NCBI RefSeq assembly: GCF_024790395.1
Contig: NZ_JAJISC010000009.1
Coordinates: 62,001 to 126,000 of the forward strand
DNA: 64,000 bases
Origin: Halomonas dongshanensis
Lineage (GTDB): Bacteria; Pseudomonadota; Gammaproteobacteria; Pseudomonadales; Halomonadaceae
Direction: 5' to 3'
Part shown: in pieces, positions 1-11,844 of the stretch
Layout of the letters: each line of letters opens with the position of its first letter
Numbering within the stretch: position 1 is the stretch's first letter
Translations under genes and position numbers: made by a program
The notes under the pieces: generated by a model
Database searches by the model: none
Told to the model about the DNA's origin: nothing
Seen by the model: only the letters and a program-made list of their open reading frames with translations

Positions 1-1601
<1,601 letters not shown>

Positions 1602-1620
1602 AACCTCTATTGTTGAGTAA

Positions 1621-3251
<1,631 letters not shown>

Positions 3252-3431
3252 TACTGATTATGGCGTTGACGCCCAAGGTGGCGTTTTCGCTCGTCTGAGC
3301 TAACGTGAGGCGGTGGGGAACACGACCAAGAGCGAACTGCGCCCGGCGCCGCGCGCCCTTATAGTGGCCAACAAGGAGCGCGCCTTGGTGCGCGACTGCC
3401 TACCGTTTATGACACCGAGCGAGCCACTGCC

Positions 3432-4742
3432 ATGCTAAAAACGATATCGAAGCCAGCGGTCAAGCTGGTCGAGCGCTACTTGCCGGACCCTTATATTTTC
3501 GTGCTGCTGTTGACCCTCGTGGCCGCCGTGGCGGCGATTGCCATCGAGCGTCAATCGCCGCTGGACGTGCTGCGCATGTGGGGCGACGGCTTCTGGGGGC
3601 TGTTGAATTTCTCCATGCAGATGCTGCTGGTACTGGTGACCGGTTTCATCCTGGCAAGCTCGCCGCCAGTCAAGCGCCTGCTTCAACGCCTGGCCGCTAC
3701 CGCCAAGAGCCCGGGTGGTGCCATCGTGCTGGTCACCTTGGTGTCGCTCGCCGCCAGCTGGATCAACTGGGGCTTTGGGCTCGTGGTGGGCGCGCTGTTC
3801 GCCAAGGAGCTCGCGCGCCTTGTGCGGGTCGACTATCGCCTGCTGGTCGCTAGCGCCTACTCTGGCTTTGTGGTGTGGCACGGCGGGCTCGCCGGTTCGG
3901 TGCCGCTCACCATCGCCACTGAAGGCCACTTCGCCGCCGATCAGATCGGCGTGATCGGCACCGGTTCGACCATTTTCGCCTTCTTCAATCTCGCCATCGT
4001 TGTCTGCTTGTTCGTCGCCGTACCGCTGGTCAACCGCCTGATGCTGCCGGACGCCAAGGATAGCGTCTACGTCGATGCCAGCCTCCTGGACGACGCTCCC
4101 GAGACGCAAGGGCGGATTACCCGCCCGGCGGAGCGACTGGAGAATAGCCTGACGCTTTCGCTGCTGGTCGGCGTGCCGGGGCTGCTGTTTCTGCTCGACC
4201 ACTTCTTCCTGCGTGGCGGCGGGCTGAACCTCAACGTGGTCAACTTCATGTTCTTGTTCCTCGCCATCGTGCTCCACCGCACGCCGCGCAGCCTGCTCAA
4301 TAGCTTGAACGAGGCGATCAAAGGCGGTGCCGGGATCGTCATCCAGTTCCCCTTCTACGCCGGTATTATGGCGATCATGATCCAGTCAGGGCTTGCTGAG
4401 AGCATGTCGGCGTGGCTGGTGTCGTTTGCCACCGAAACCTCGCTACCCTTCTGGACCTTCATCAGCGCCGGTATCGTCAACCTGTTCGTGCCCTCCGGCG
4501 GCGGTCAGTGGGCGGTGCAGGCGCCGGTCATGCTGCCTGCAGCCGAGGCGCTCGGCGCCGATATATCCCGCGTCGCCATGGCAGTTGCTTGGGGCGATGC
4601 CTGGACCAACCTGCTCCAGCCCTTCTGGGCGCTGCCGGTGCTCGCCATCGCCGGGCTCAAGGCCAAGGACATCATGGGCTTTTGCTTGATCCAGCTGTTC
4701 GTCACCGGGGTGATCATTTCGGTGGGCCTGGTTTGGTTCTGA
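3432..4742 (+). CDS. short-chain fatty acid transporter (AtoE family)
   Basis: A 436-aa polytopic membrane protein of the AtoE/TIGR00366 family, which takes up short-chain fatty acids such as butyrate or acetoacetate. Evidence is the overall length, the N-terminal LVERYLPDPYIFVLLLT, the WINWGFGLVVGA segment and the FVPSGGGQWAVQAP motif near residue 355, both typical of the family. No acetoacetate degradation genes lie beside it, so it appears to be a stand-alone transcription unit. It has a 180-nt upstream region and a strong hairpin just after the stop. Confidence 0.88.
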   Translation: MLKTISKPAVKLVERYLPDPYIFVLLLTLVAAVAAIAIERQSPLDVLRMWGDGFWGLLNFSMQMLLVLVTGFILASSPPVKRLLQRLAATAKSPGGAIVLVTLVSLAASWINWGFGLVVGALFAKELARLVRVDYRLLVASAYSGFVVWHGGLAGSVPLTIATEGHFAADQIGVIGTGSTIFAFFNLAIVVCLFVAVPLVNRLMLPDAKDSVYVDASLLDDAPETQGRITRPAERLENSLTLSLLVGVPGLLFLLDHFFLRGGGLNLNVVNFMFLFLAIVLHRTPRSLLNSLNEAIKGGAGIVIQFPFYAGIMAIMIQSGLAESMSAWLVSFATETSLPFWTFISAGIVNLFVPSGGGQWAVQAPVMLPAAEALGADISRVAMAVAWGDAWTNLLQPFWALPVLAIAGLKAKDIMGFCLIQLFVTGVIISVGLVWF

Positions 4743-4765
4743 ACGTAGAATCGACTTACCTAGCT

Positions 4766-4793
4766 GCGACGGCCCACTTTGGTGGGCCGTCGC
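4766..4793 (+). terminator. hairpin after the AtoE-type gene
   Basis: Perfect 12-bp arms (GCGACGGCCCAC / GTGGGCCGTCGC) around a 4-nt loop, starting 23 nt after the transporter stop. No T-tract follows, so termination is inferred from position and stem strength. Confidence 0.6.
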
Positions 4794-4826
4794 GTGTCAC
4801 GCAAAGACACCCGATAAGGAACCCGC

Positions 4827-5345
4827 ATGAGCGCATCCACCGACGCCAACCTCATTCCCGGCCAGCACGAGCTTTCGATGACCGTGCTGATGACACCCGA
4901 CATGGCCAACTTCAGCGGCAAGGTGCACGGTGGCGCCATTCTCAAGAAACTCGATGAAGTCGCCTACGCCTGCGCCAGCCGCTACTCGGGTCACTACGTG
5001 GTTACCCTCTCGGTCGATCAGGTGCTTTTCAAGCAGCCGATTCATGTCGGCGAGCTGGTCACCTTTCTCGCCATGGTCAATCACGTTGGTCGCTCCTCCA
5101 TGGAGATCGGCGTCAAAGTGGTCGCCGAAGACATTCGCAACAAATTGATTCGCCACACCAACAGCTGCTACCTGACCATGGTGGCGGTCGATGCCGATGG
5201 CAAGCCCGCGCGCGTACCGCCGCTGACCTTGGAAACGCCGCTTCAGCAGTTGCGCTTCGAAAAGGCCGCGCTGCGCAAGAAGCACCGTAAACAGGCCGAG
5301 CAGGAAGAAAAACTCGCACAGCAGCAGCATCAGTCGCATCATTGA
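4827..5345 (+). CDS. acyl-CoA thioesterase, hotdog fold
   Basis: A 172-aa single-hotdog acyl-CoA thioesterase of the YciA/BFIT-like group. FSGKVHGGAILKKLDEVAY (residues 30-50) is the diagnostic hotdog helix with the conserved Asn/Asp-side region, and the VDQVLFKQPIHVGELV strand pair follows. It hydrolyses acyl-CoA to free acid and CoA in the cytosol; chain-length preference cannot be read from sequence. The C-terminal 30 residues are Lys/Gln/His-rich and probably disordered. The ATG at 4827 is preceded by AAGGAA. Monocistronic or weakly linked to the following membrane-protein gene 37 nt on. Confidence 0.9.
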   Translation: MSASTDANLIPGQHELSMTVLMTPDMANFSGKVHGGAILKKLDEVAYACASRYSGHYVVTLSVDQVLFKQPIHVGELVTFLAMVNHVGRSSMEIGVKVVAEDIRNKLIRHTNSCYLTMVAVDADGKPARVPPLTLETPLQQLRFEKAALRKKHRKQAEQEEKLAQQQHQSHH

Positions 5346-5382
5346 GGGCAAGTAAGAAAACCATCGAGCCAAAGGAGTGTGC

Positions 5383-6408
5383 ATGCTGGAAGAGAGGGAA
5401 GGTTTTCTACCGCGGCGCCAACGCCCGCGTTTGCCGCGCGGGATCGAAATCGTCCACGTCGGCTGGGATCTGCTGATTCTGCTGGCCGTGATGGCCAATT
5501 TGACACTGATCGTATTCGATACGCTCTACTTGATTCCACCGTTCAACGACGCTTTTGCTGCCTTGGCACCTACCCTTCAGGCAGACTACGAGCGCGTCAT
5601 CCATCAGCGCTTTCTCGCCATCGATCTCGCCTTCGTTACGCTGTTCGCGGTCGATGTCTTGATCGGCTGGGCCGCCGCCATCATCGAGCGGCGCTACCAC
5701 CGCTGGTTCTTCTATCCGTTCATTCACTGGTACGACGTACTCGGCTGCATTCCGCTAGCCGGTTTTCGCTGGCTGCGCGCGCTGCGCGTGGTATCGCTCC
5801 TCCACCGGCTACACAATCTCAAACTGATCGATGTAACGCGCTGGTCGGCTTACCGCTTCGTTGCCAAGTATTACGACATCCTGCTCGAAGAGCTTTCCGA
5901 TCGCATCGCGTTGCGTCTGCTGGGCAACGTTCAGCAGCAGGTGGGGGCGAGCGACTCGCTCACCGAGCAGGTGGTCGAGCGCGTCATCATGCCGCGCAAG
6001 CAGCAGCTAATCCATGAGATCGTGCAGCGCGTCGAGCAGACCGCCGGGCGCGCCTACCAGCAAAATCGCGAAGCGGCCATGGCACACATCAGCGACGTGA
6101 TCGTACGCACGCTGCGCGAAAGCCCAGAGCTCAGACGCCTCGAACGCCTGCCCATGGGCAACGCGGTAACGCAGGCGCTAGAGGCCTCGCTTAGCGATAC
6201 GGCCCGGCGCTTAGTCGACGAGCTCGCGCTGGGCATCCATACTCCGGCCTTTCGCCAACTCGTCGAGCGCACCGCCGAAAGCGGCTTCGACACTTGGCTC
6301 AACGTGGATGAGGGCAGCCATCAGGTCACCGAAGCGATCATCATCGACGCCCTCGAAATGCTCAAGGACCACGTTCGCCGCCAGCGCTGGAAAGAGCGCT
6401 ACGAGTGA
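5383..6408 (+). CDS. voltage-sensor-like membrane protein with long cytosolic domain
   Basis: A 341-aa protein. The first 145 residues contain four likely membrane segments. The last of these (RWLRALRVVSLLHRLHNLK) has arginines at roughly three-residue spacing, like the S4 helix of voltage-gated ion channels. No S5-pore-S6 pair follows. Instead there is a helical, charged cytosolic domain of about 190 residues. Related proteins are annotated as ion transporters in pseudomonads and Halomonas, but channel activity is not shown by the sequence. The start is set at the ATG at 5383 because AAAGGAG lies 5 nt upstream; a GTG at 5377 would overlap that ribosome site. Confidence 0.7.
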   Translation: MLEEREGFLPRRQRPRLPRGIEIVHVGWDLLILLAVMANLTLIVFDTLYLIPPFNDAFAALAPTLQADYERVIHQRFLAIDLAFVTLFAVDVLIGWAAAIIERRYHRWFFYPFIHWYDVLGCIPLAGFRWLRALRVVSLLHRLHNLKLIDVTRWSAYRFVAKYYDILLEELSDRIALRLLGNVQQQVGASDSLTEQVVERVIMPRKQQLIHEIVQRVEQTAGRAYQQNREAAMAHISDVIVRTLRESPELRRLERLPMGNAVTQALEASLSDTARRLVDELALGIHTPAFRQLVERTAESGFDTWLNVDEGSHQVTEAIIIDALEMLKDHVRRQRWKERYE

Positions 6409-6433
6409 GGCAGCGACTCAAGCCCTTGTGGCG

Positions 6434-6772
6434 TTAACCGCAGCCCAGAGCGCTGATGCGGTCGTTGTCGTCGAGGCGGATGTTGAGGCGGTCGATGCGG
6501 TAATCCATGGTAGCGGCATCGCCAGGGCGCAGGACGCGTACGTGGCGCGCGCCGCTGGCGCGTTTGAGCTCCTCGACCTGGGCTTCGTCGAAGTCGCGCC
6601 CGGTGGCGTCGAGCTGGCCCGCATCGCAGGTAGAGCCCGTTTGCTCGAGCGTAGGCGGCGGCGGCGCTGGTTCGACATCGCTGGCATTACCCGTTTCAGG
6701 CATGGGCGAGTAGACACAGGCAGTGAGCAGGGACAGGCAACAGCCGCCCAGAACGAGAGAGAGTGAGCGCAT
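6434..6772 (-). CDS. lipoprotein with peptidase inhibitor I78 domain
   Basis: A 112-aa precursor. The first 17 residues form a lipoprotein signal ending in the lipobox LLTAC, so the mature protein is anchored in the cell envelope. After a Pro-rich linker comes an I78-type domain: a Cys and GR near the N-terminus, VRVLRPGDAATMDYR and DRLNIRLDD, ending in the CG typical of the family. I78 proteins inhibit serine proteases such as elastase/subtilisin-like enzymes. The ATG at 6772 is chosen over an upstream one because it begins the signal peptide. It is convergent with the preceding gene. Confidence 0.85.
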   Translation of the reverse strand: MRSLSLVLGGCCLSLLTACVYSPMPETGNASDVEPAPPPPTLEQTGSTCDAGQLDATGRDFDEAQVEELKRASGARHVRVLRPGDAATMDYRIDRLNIRLDDNDRISALGCG

Positions 6773-6815
6773 GGGGAGAATCCTAGGAGATAGCCAATGG
6801 GAGGGAAAGAGCTGC

Positions 6816-6844
6816 AAAAAAAAGCGCCCGGCATGCCGGGCGCC
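6816..6844 (-). terminator. intrinsic terminator of the entericidin gene
   Basis: A perfect 20-nt palindrome (6824-6843, GCGCCCGGCA and its complement) followed on the minus strand by eight T residues (the A-run at 6816-6823). It lies just after the small lipoprotein gene and reads in its direction. Confidence 0.9.
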
Positions 6845-6850
6845 TTGGAC

Positions 6851-6994
6851 TTAGTTGGAAGCGTCTTGAGCCGCATCCTGGACGGCTTCACCGCCGCGCT
6901 CGACGTCTTTGCCCGCGCCATCAACGGTGTTGCAGCCTGCCAAAGCACCTGCAGACATCAGCAGTACCAGGCTCAGCGCGAATAATTTTTTCAT
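6851..6994 (-). CDS. entericidin A/B-like small lipoprotein
   Basis: A 47-aa ORF, easily missed because of its size. MKKLFALSLVLLMSAGALAGC is a lipoprotein signal with lipobox LAGC. The mature part (CNTVDGAGKDVERGGEAVQDAA...) is the typical entericidin sequence, with GKDVERGGEAV as its core. Entericidins are cell-envelope lipoproteins studied as stationary-phase toxin/antidote pairs in E. coli; only one such gene is present here. GGAG lies 6 nt before the ATG, and a strong terminator follows the stop. A 9-bp inverted repeat (7030-7050) lies upstream. Confidence 0.9.
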   Translation of the reverse strand: MKKLFALSLVLLMSAGALAGCNTVDGAGKDVERGGEAVQDAAQDASN

Positions 6995-7029
6995 GGTGTT
7001 CTCCTTCACGTCTTCCTTCACGTATTGTT

Positions 7030-7050
7030 GCGCAGATCGATGATCTGCGC
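7030..7050. promoter_or_regulatory. inverted repeat upstream of entericidin gene
   Basis: GCGCAGATC / GATCTGCGC, perfect 9-bp arms with a 3-nt centre, 36 nt upstream of the entericidin ATG. It could be an operator or a structured leader; no regulator is identified. Confidence 0.35.
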
Positions 7051-7200
7051 GTCGGTATCCTTACCGGTCGGCAAGTCACTATCAGAGTAACAAAGATCAA
7101 CGAATCTTGCCTACTGGGCGTGCTTTCGCCTTTTCGTCACAGCTTGCCCACCTTAAGATGGCGACTCCCTATCTGATTTTTTCCTGAGCAGGAGCTCGCG

Positions 7201-7626
7201 ATGACCTTTACCCTCGACCCACGCCTGGAAAATGATACGTACACCATTGCCGAGCTTCCGCTGTGTCGCGTACTGCTAATGAACGATGCGCGCTACCCTT
7301 GGGCCATTTTAGTACCGCGCCGACCTGGCATCACCGAGGTCTTCGCGCTTAACCAAGCAGAGCAGCGTCAGTTCTGGGAGGAAGGTACGCGTTTGGGCGA
7401 GGCGATGATGACCGCGTTCAAAGGCGACAAACTCAACGTCGCTACCCTTGGCAACGTGGTGAGCCAGCTTCATCTTCACGTGGTGATACGCCGCCAGGGC
7501 GACGACAGCTGGCCGGGGCCGGTATGGGGCCAGGGTTGCCCTCTCGCCTACGCAGATGGCGCCCTTGATGCCACCCGGGAGCAGCTAAGCGCGCTTTGCG
7601 CCGAGCTGACACGAGCACTGTCCTAG
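7201..7626 (+). CDS. HIT-family nucleotide hydrolase
   Basis: A 141-aa histidine-triad protein. The catalytic segment QLHLHVVIRRQGD (residues 89-101) matches the HxHxHxx triad, with the first His replaced by Gln, as in a bacterial subgroup of diadenosine-polyphosphate hydrolase-like proteins. HIT enzymes hydrolyse or transfer nucleoside monophosphates from dinucleotides or aminoacyl-AMP. ATG at 7201 with GGAG 8 nt upstream. It is convergent with the NicO gene, only 10 nt separating the stops. Substrate not determinable. Confidence 0.88.
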   Translation: MTFTLDPRLENDTYTIAELPLCRVLLMNDARYPWAILVPRRPGITEVFALNQAEQRQFWEEGTRLGEAMMTAFKGDKLNVATLGNVVSQLHLHVVIRRQGDDSWPGPVWGQGCPLAYADGALDATREQLSALCAELTRALS

Positions 7627-7636
7627 CTACCGCTTC

Positions 7637-8773
7637 CTAGCCCAAAGGCCCACCCGAGCGCGCCGCAGGGGAGGAGTTGAATAGTGGGCTATCGGTTGGC
7701 TGGGTTACCCCGACCACGCTGAGCGAAACACCCAGCGCCACGATGACGGCGCCGCCGGTCAGCGCCGCCCATCCCGTGAGCTTGTGCACCCAGGCCGTGT
7801 TGGCCTGCTGACGATTTAGCCGCCGCGTGGCCCATTCGCGAGCGAAAAGACTCAGCAGCGCCAGCGCCGAGACGGTAATCCCCGTACCGATCGACATCGC
7901 CAGGACGGCAGTAATACCCACGGCAAACTGGCCCAAGAGCCCCGCAGCCCCCAAGATCAGCACCGCGCCGGTACAGGGACGCATACCGATCGCCAGCACC
8001 GTCATCCCCGCCGTACGCCAGTCCAGCGCCTGGGACGGCTCGATATGATGCGTTCCGCCGCAGCCGCAGTGGGCATCGTGCACATGGGTATGCACGGCAT
8101 TGCTGGGCCGAGCAGAAGCGGCAACGGGTGAGAAGGCGTACATGGGAGCAGCGCCCGATGCCGAACCCGCCCCACTGACGGGAGCAAATCCTGCAGCAGG
8201 CCCGGCGCTGTTGCCTGCCATAGCCGTAGCGGGCGCAGGGGCGACGCTGGCTGGGTCTGCGGCATAGGCGCGGCGCAGCTGGCCAAGCGCGCGCCAGCAG
8301 AGCCAGAGGCCCAGGAGCGCGACGAGCATGAAGCTCGTCTGCTCCACCCAAGCGACGCCGCCCATCGCCCGGCGGGTGACCCAGCCAAGGCCGTGCACCA
8401 GCACCATGACCATGACGATGGCGGTTACGCCCTGCATCAGCGAGGCGGCGAACGACAGCCCCAACGCACGCTTGACGGCGCCACCGTGGGAGGCGAGATA
8501 GGTCGATAACACTGCCTTACCGTGGCCAGGGCCTGCCGCGTGGAAAATACCGTAGCCGAAGCTCAGCCCCATCAGCGATAGCCAGGTAGTGGTCGACGGC
8601 GCTTGGGCCAGCTCCATGATCGCCAACGTCAAACCGCGGTGCAGATCGCGCTGCCACATCAACAGGTGAAGACTTAAGGCGCGCCACTCGCCGTGCAGCA
8701 GGGTGAAGATAAAAATCCCCGCCACTAGCGCAGCGCCCAAATAAATCCACTTACGTGCTCCTGACACCCTCAC
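7637..8773 (-). CDS. nickel/cobalt exporter-like NicO family protein
   Basis: A 378-aa membrane protein of the NicO/RcnA superfamily, which exports Ni2+ or Co2+. FGYGIFHAAGPGHGKAVLSTYLASH (around residues 72-96) carries the conserved HAxGPGHGKA motif, and a second motif GMRPCTGAVLILG appears near residue 262. Between them lies a low-complexity region rich in Ala/Ser and a metal-binding-looking stretch, HTHVHDAHCGCGGTHH. It follows a DUF1007 gene by 76 nt on the same strand, a pairing seen widely, suggesting a joint metal export role. Direct substrate evidence is absent. Confidence 0.85.
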   Translation of the reverse strand: MRVSGARKWIYLGAALVAGIFIFTLLHGEWRALSLHLLMWQRDLHRGLTLAIMELAQAPSTTTWLSLMGLSFGYGIFHAAGPGHGKAVLSTYLASHGGAVKRALGLSFAASLMQGVTAIVMVMVLVHGLGWVTRRAMGGVAWVEQTSFMLVALLGLWLCWRALGQLRRAYAADPASVAPAPATAMAGNSAGPAAGFAPVSGAGSASGAAPMYAFSPVAASARPSNAVHTHVHDAHCGCGGTHHIEPSQALDWRTAGMTVLAIGMRPCTGAVLILGAAGLLGQFAVGITAVLAMSIGTGITVSALALLSLFAREWATRRLNRQQANTAWVHKLTGWAALTGGAVIVALGVSLSVVGVTQPTDSPLFNSSPAARSGGPLG

Positions 8774-8849
8774 ACTCCTTTACCTCTAAAACCCAATAGA
8801 GCATTGAATAATCATAGAAAAAAATAATCGGCTAACTTTTCGGCACTGT

Positions 8850-9545
8850 TTACTCGCCCGTTCGGCAGTCCACATTGCCGGTTTCGGCAAAGAATTGGCC
8901 AAGCTCGGTACCGCCGTCGTCGTTGATATCAAGCAGTGCCGCCTGAAGCACAAGCTCCGGATCGGGGTTGGCAAGATCGATACTGAGCTCGCAGCTCGGC
9001 TCACCGTGGTGAACCAGCGCATCGTCACGCGGCACGTTATGGTCGGCCTCGTGCACCACTTCGATGTAGTAGGTAGGATCGAATACGCGATACTGTAAAC
9101 GCTTGCCTTCGAGCGGCGGCGGTGTCTCGAAAGGCAGAATGAACATAAACGTCAAGCGGTCGTTATGCTCCATGGCGGTATACTCGGTGACATCGCCAAA
9201 CGTAAGCGGCGCGCCGTCGAGGGTTACCTCGGTCAGGTAATGCTGAGTCGAAAGATTGTTACGAATCTCGCCGCCTAACTGATCGAGCCCCTCCTCGAAC
9301 GAGCTTCCCGGTACGTTTCTAAGCTCGTCGAACACCACCAAGCTATAGAAAGGGTCCATTCGCCATGTTTGGTGCAGCCCCGTGGCCCTGCCCTCCTCGT
9401 CGGTGATGACACGTACGCTAAGGTCGATCCAGCCGTGCGGGTGAGCTAGCGCCGACATGCTCAAACTCCATACGGCCAAGCCCATTAGCAGCGCGGTTGC
9501 GCTGCATCGAAATCGTACTATCACGCCATCTCCCATCGTACTCAT
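8850..9545 (-). CDS. DUF1007 family periplasmic protein
   Basis: About 231 aa with an N-terminal signal peptide cleaved after SALA, leaving HPHGWIDLSV at the mature N-terminus, the hallmark of DUF1007. The His pair at the new N-terminus suggests metal binding. DUF1007 genes are regularly next to NicO-type exporters, as here, so it is probably a periplasmic accessory of metal export. The start is uncertain: a GTG at 9569 and ATGs at 9545 and 9536 are all in frame and none has a strong ribosome site. It begins close after a lipoprotein gene on the same strand, so the four genes from 10498 down to 7637 may be one operon. Confidence 0.82.
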   Translation of the reverse strand: MSTMGDGVIVRFRCSATALLMGLAVWSLSMSALAHPHGWIDLSVRVITDEEGRATGLHQTWRMDPFYSLVVFDELRNVPGSSFEEGLDQLGGEIRNNLSTQHYLTEVTLDGAPLTFGDVTEYTAMEHNDRLTFMFILPFETPPPLEGKRLQYRVFDPTYYIEVVHEADHNVPRDDALVHHGEPSCELSIDLANPDPELVLQAALLDINDDGGTELGQFFAETGNVDCRTGE

Positions 9546-9575
9546 GCTGTCAAACGTGCTATCCAACACGGCTGC

Positions 9576-9956
9576 TCAAGGCGCCACGCCAAGGCGCCGC
9601 TGCAGCGCCACCAGCCAAGGATCCAGCAGATAAGGCGGCAGCGCCTGGCCACCGCGCTGTGCCATGACGCTGACACGGCTTTGCGCGCTACCCTGATCGT
9701 CGACCTGCAGCTGCAAACGGTACTCCGGCCAACGCGCCAGGGTCGCCTCGGCGCGCCCCAGATCGAGATCGGCATAGCGCACCACGTAGCCCTGCTCCAT
9801 CATCAACTCTACCGCCTGGCGAAAGGTGGTCTCGGCGGGCACCGCGTAGGTCAGCTCACGCGGCTCTGGCGGCGGCGTTGCGGCACACCCCGCAAGCCCC
9901 ACCACCATGGCAAGACAGCCAAGGCGGCGCCATGTTCCCCATTGCAGCCGTTTCAT
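9576..9956 (-). CDS. small lipoprotein of unknown function
   Basis: A 126-aa precursor with signal sequence and lipobox LAGC (Cys at residue 24). The mature domain of about 100 residues contains TTFRQAVELMMEQGYVVRYADLDLGRAEATL, a pattern of a small mixed alpha/beta domain that I cannot assign to a family. The start overlaps the stop of the preceding lipoprotein gene by 4 nt, so the two are translationally coupled. A DUF1007/NicO pair follows on the same strand. Confidence 0.75.
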   Translation of the reverse strand: MKRLQWGTWRRLGCLAMVVGLAGCAATPPPEPRELTYAVPAETTFRQAVELMMEQGYVVRYADLDLGRAEATLARWPEYRLQLQVDDQGSAQSRVSVMAQRGGQALPPYLLDPWLVALQRRLGVAP

Positions 9957-10498
9957 CGTCTCTCTCCTAGGTTCGGGTTTGTCGCACGCGGCAAGGCTTG
10001 GGCAAAGCGCTGGCAGAAGTCGTCGTTACTGGCGGTGTAGGACTCGCGCATGTCGCCCAGGTGGTCGAAACGACGAATGTCGCGGGTAATACGCAGATAA
10101 TCGTCGCTTGCGAGTATCGAGACCCGTTCGACCTCGGTGGGGATCTGACCAATGCCGGTGCCAAAGCCCACGCCGATACCACCGTGACGCGCTACACCAT
10201 AGCCGCCGAAGAGCCGAAACCCGCGGCCATAGCCGTAGGCATTATCGTAGGGGTCGTAGTAGCCATGTAGTTCACGCGCGCGGCTGGCGCTGACGAGCCC
10301 GAGTGCGGTATCGCTATTGTCAAGCTTGAAGCCCCACTCGGTCAGCACATCGACGCTATGCTTGAGCGCGTCATCGGCGGCGTAAGGAAAATGGCACGAT
10401 GCGGCCGGTAGCGGCTCTGCCTGAGGTAGGCGATCAGGCGTTACCTGGCACCCCGCTAACAAGACGGCGCAGGCAAGGGTCAATGGGATAGACTTCAT
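9953..10498 (-). CDS. lipoprotein of unknown function
   Basis: A 181-aa precursor. MKSIPLTLACAVLLAGC is a clear lipoprotein signal. The mature protein has an alpha/beta N-terminal part (ALKHSVDVLTEWGFKLDNS), a Gly/Tyr-rich middle (HGYYDPYDNAYGYGRGF) and an ending with DDFCQRFAQAL. The first part recalls domains that sense or bind at the inner leaflet of the outer membrane, but no family is recognised. ATG at 10498 is preferred over upstream in-frame starts because AAAGGAG lies 6 nt before it. It overlaps the next lipoprotein gene by 4 nt. Confidence 0.75.
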   Translation of the reverse strand: MKSIPLTLACAVLLAGCQVTPDRLPQAEPLPAASCHFPYAADDALKHSVDVLTEWGFKLDNSDTALGLVSASRARELHGYYDPYDNAYGYGRGFRLFGGYGVARHGGIGVGFGTGIGQIPTEVERVSILASDDYLRITRDIRRFDHLGDMRESYTASNDDFCQRFAQALPRATNPNLGERR

Positions 10499-10607
10499 AA
10501 CGACTCCTTTCGAGGCGCGCCGCTGGTGGTTAGAAGCGCTGGTTTTTAGCCGCATCGGCGCTTAAGCTCGCTGTGATAAAGACAAGATAATCAGGAGATG
10601 GTGCCCC

Positions 10608-11738
10608 ATGCATGTGCTGTTGTGTCCCGATAGTTTCAAAGATGCCCTAAGCGCTCAAGACGCCGCCGAGGCGATGGCCAAAGGCGTCTTGCGCCGACAC
10701 CCCGACGCCAAGACGACCTGTTGCCCGCTGGCCGACGGCGGCGAAGGCAGCCTCGATGCATTGATCGCAGCAACGCAGGCCGAGCGCCGCCATATCGAGG
10801 TGAGCGATGCGCTAGGGCGCCCGCGCCGCGCCGCTTGGGGCTGGCTTGCCGCCCAGCGTACCGCGTTTATCGAACTGGCAGAAGCGAGCGGCCTGCAGCA
10901 CTTGACCCCGAGCGAGCGCGACGCCCTACATACCTCGACCTACGGCGTTGGCGAGCTCTTTCTTGCCGCCCTCGATCAGGGCGCCGAGCGCGCCCTGTTG
11001 CTGCTCGGTGGCAGCGCCACCAACGACGGCGGCATCGGGATGCTATGCGCACTCGGCGCGCGCGCGCTCGATGCCGAAGGACGCGCGCTGCCTCCCGGCG
11101 GCGCTGCCCTGGCAAAGCTTGCCACGCTCGATCTCAGCGCGCTCGATCCACGCCTATCAAGCCTCGACGTTCAAGCCGCCGTAGACGTGGACAATCCGCT
11201 GCTGGGTGAGCGCGGCGCCAGTGCCATCTTCGGCCCGCAAAAGGGCGCCAGCGCCGCCGACGTTGCCACGCTCGACACAGCGCTTGGGCGCTTCGCCGAC
11301 GTCACCGCCGCCACCATTGGTGCCGACTACCGCGATCTACCAGGCGCCGGTGCAGCGGGCGGCATGGGCTTTGCCGCCCGTGCCTTTTTCGCAGCGACGC
11401 TACGCCCCGGCATCGAAATGATCATGGAGCAGGTCGCCTTCGCCGAGCTGCTGGCCAAGGCCGACGTAGTGATCACCGGCGAAGGTCGTTTAGACGGCCA
11501 GAGTCTAGCGGGCAAAACGCCCATCGGCGTATCACGCGCCGCCAAGCGCGCAGGGCTTCCCGTGATCGTGCTCGCGGGAAGCCTCGGCGACGGCTGGGAA
11601 GCGTGCTTCGACGAAGGCGTGAGCGCCGCCTTTGCCTTGGCGGACGGCCCCATGACCTTAGAGCAAGCGCTGCCGCGCACTGCCGAGCTTTTGGAAGCCC
11701 GCACCCTAAGCCTTGCCGGCCTCTGGTCGTATGGCTAA
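10608..11738 (+). CDS. glxK: glycerate kinase
   Basis: A 376-aa member of the GarK/GlxK glycerate 2-kinase family, which phosphorylates D-glycerate to 2-phosphoglycerate. The start LLCPDSFKDALSAQDAAEAM is diagnostic (KxSxxAxxA substrate loop equivalent), followed by CPLADGGEGSLDAL, GVGELFLAALD, GGSATNDGGIGML and TGEGRLDGQSLAGKTPIGV. All conserved blocks are present and the length is normal. It stands alone: the neighbours are unrelated lipoproteins upstream on the other strand and dps downstream. The symbol follows E. coli; garK would be equally defensible. Confidence 0.92.
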   Translation: MHVLLCPDSFKDALSAQDAAEAMAKGVLRRHPDAKTTCCPLADGGEGSLDALIAATQAERRHIEVSDALGRPRRAAWGWLAAQRTAFIELAEASGLQHLTPSERDALHTSTYGVGELFLAALDQGAERALLLLGGSATNDGGIGMLCALGARALDAEGRALPPGGAALAKLATLDLSALDPRLSSLDVQAAVDVDNPLLGERGASAIFGPQKGASAADVATLDTALGRFADVTAATIGADYRDLPGAGAAGGMGFAARAFFAATLRPGIEMIMEQVAFAELLAKADVVITGEGRLDGQSLAGKTPIGVSRAAKRAGLPVIVLAGSLGDGWEACFDEGVSAAFALADGPMTLEQALPRTAELLEARTLSLAGLWSYG

Positions 11739-11844
11739 ATCGTGCGGCTAGGCCGTGTTGCAAGCTCACGAAGAGCCCCCTTGAAAAACGCAGCCAGCGC
11801 CAGCATCTCTTTTAGAACGGCGGTGCCGCCTGCCCTGCGTTCAT

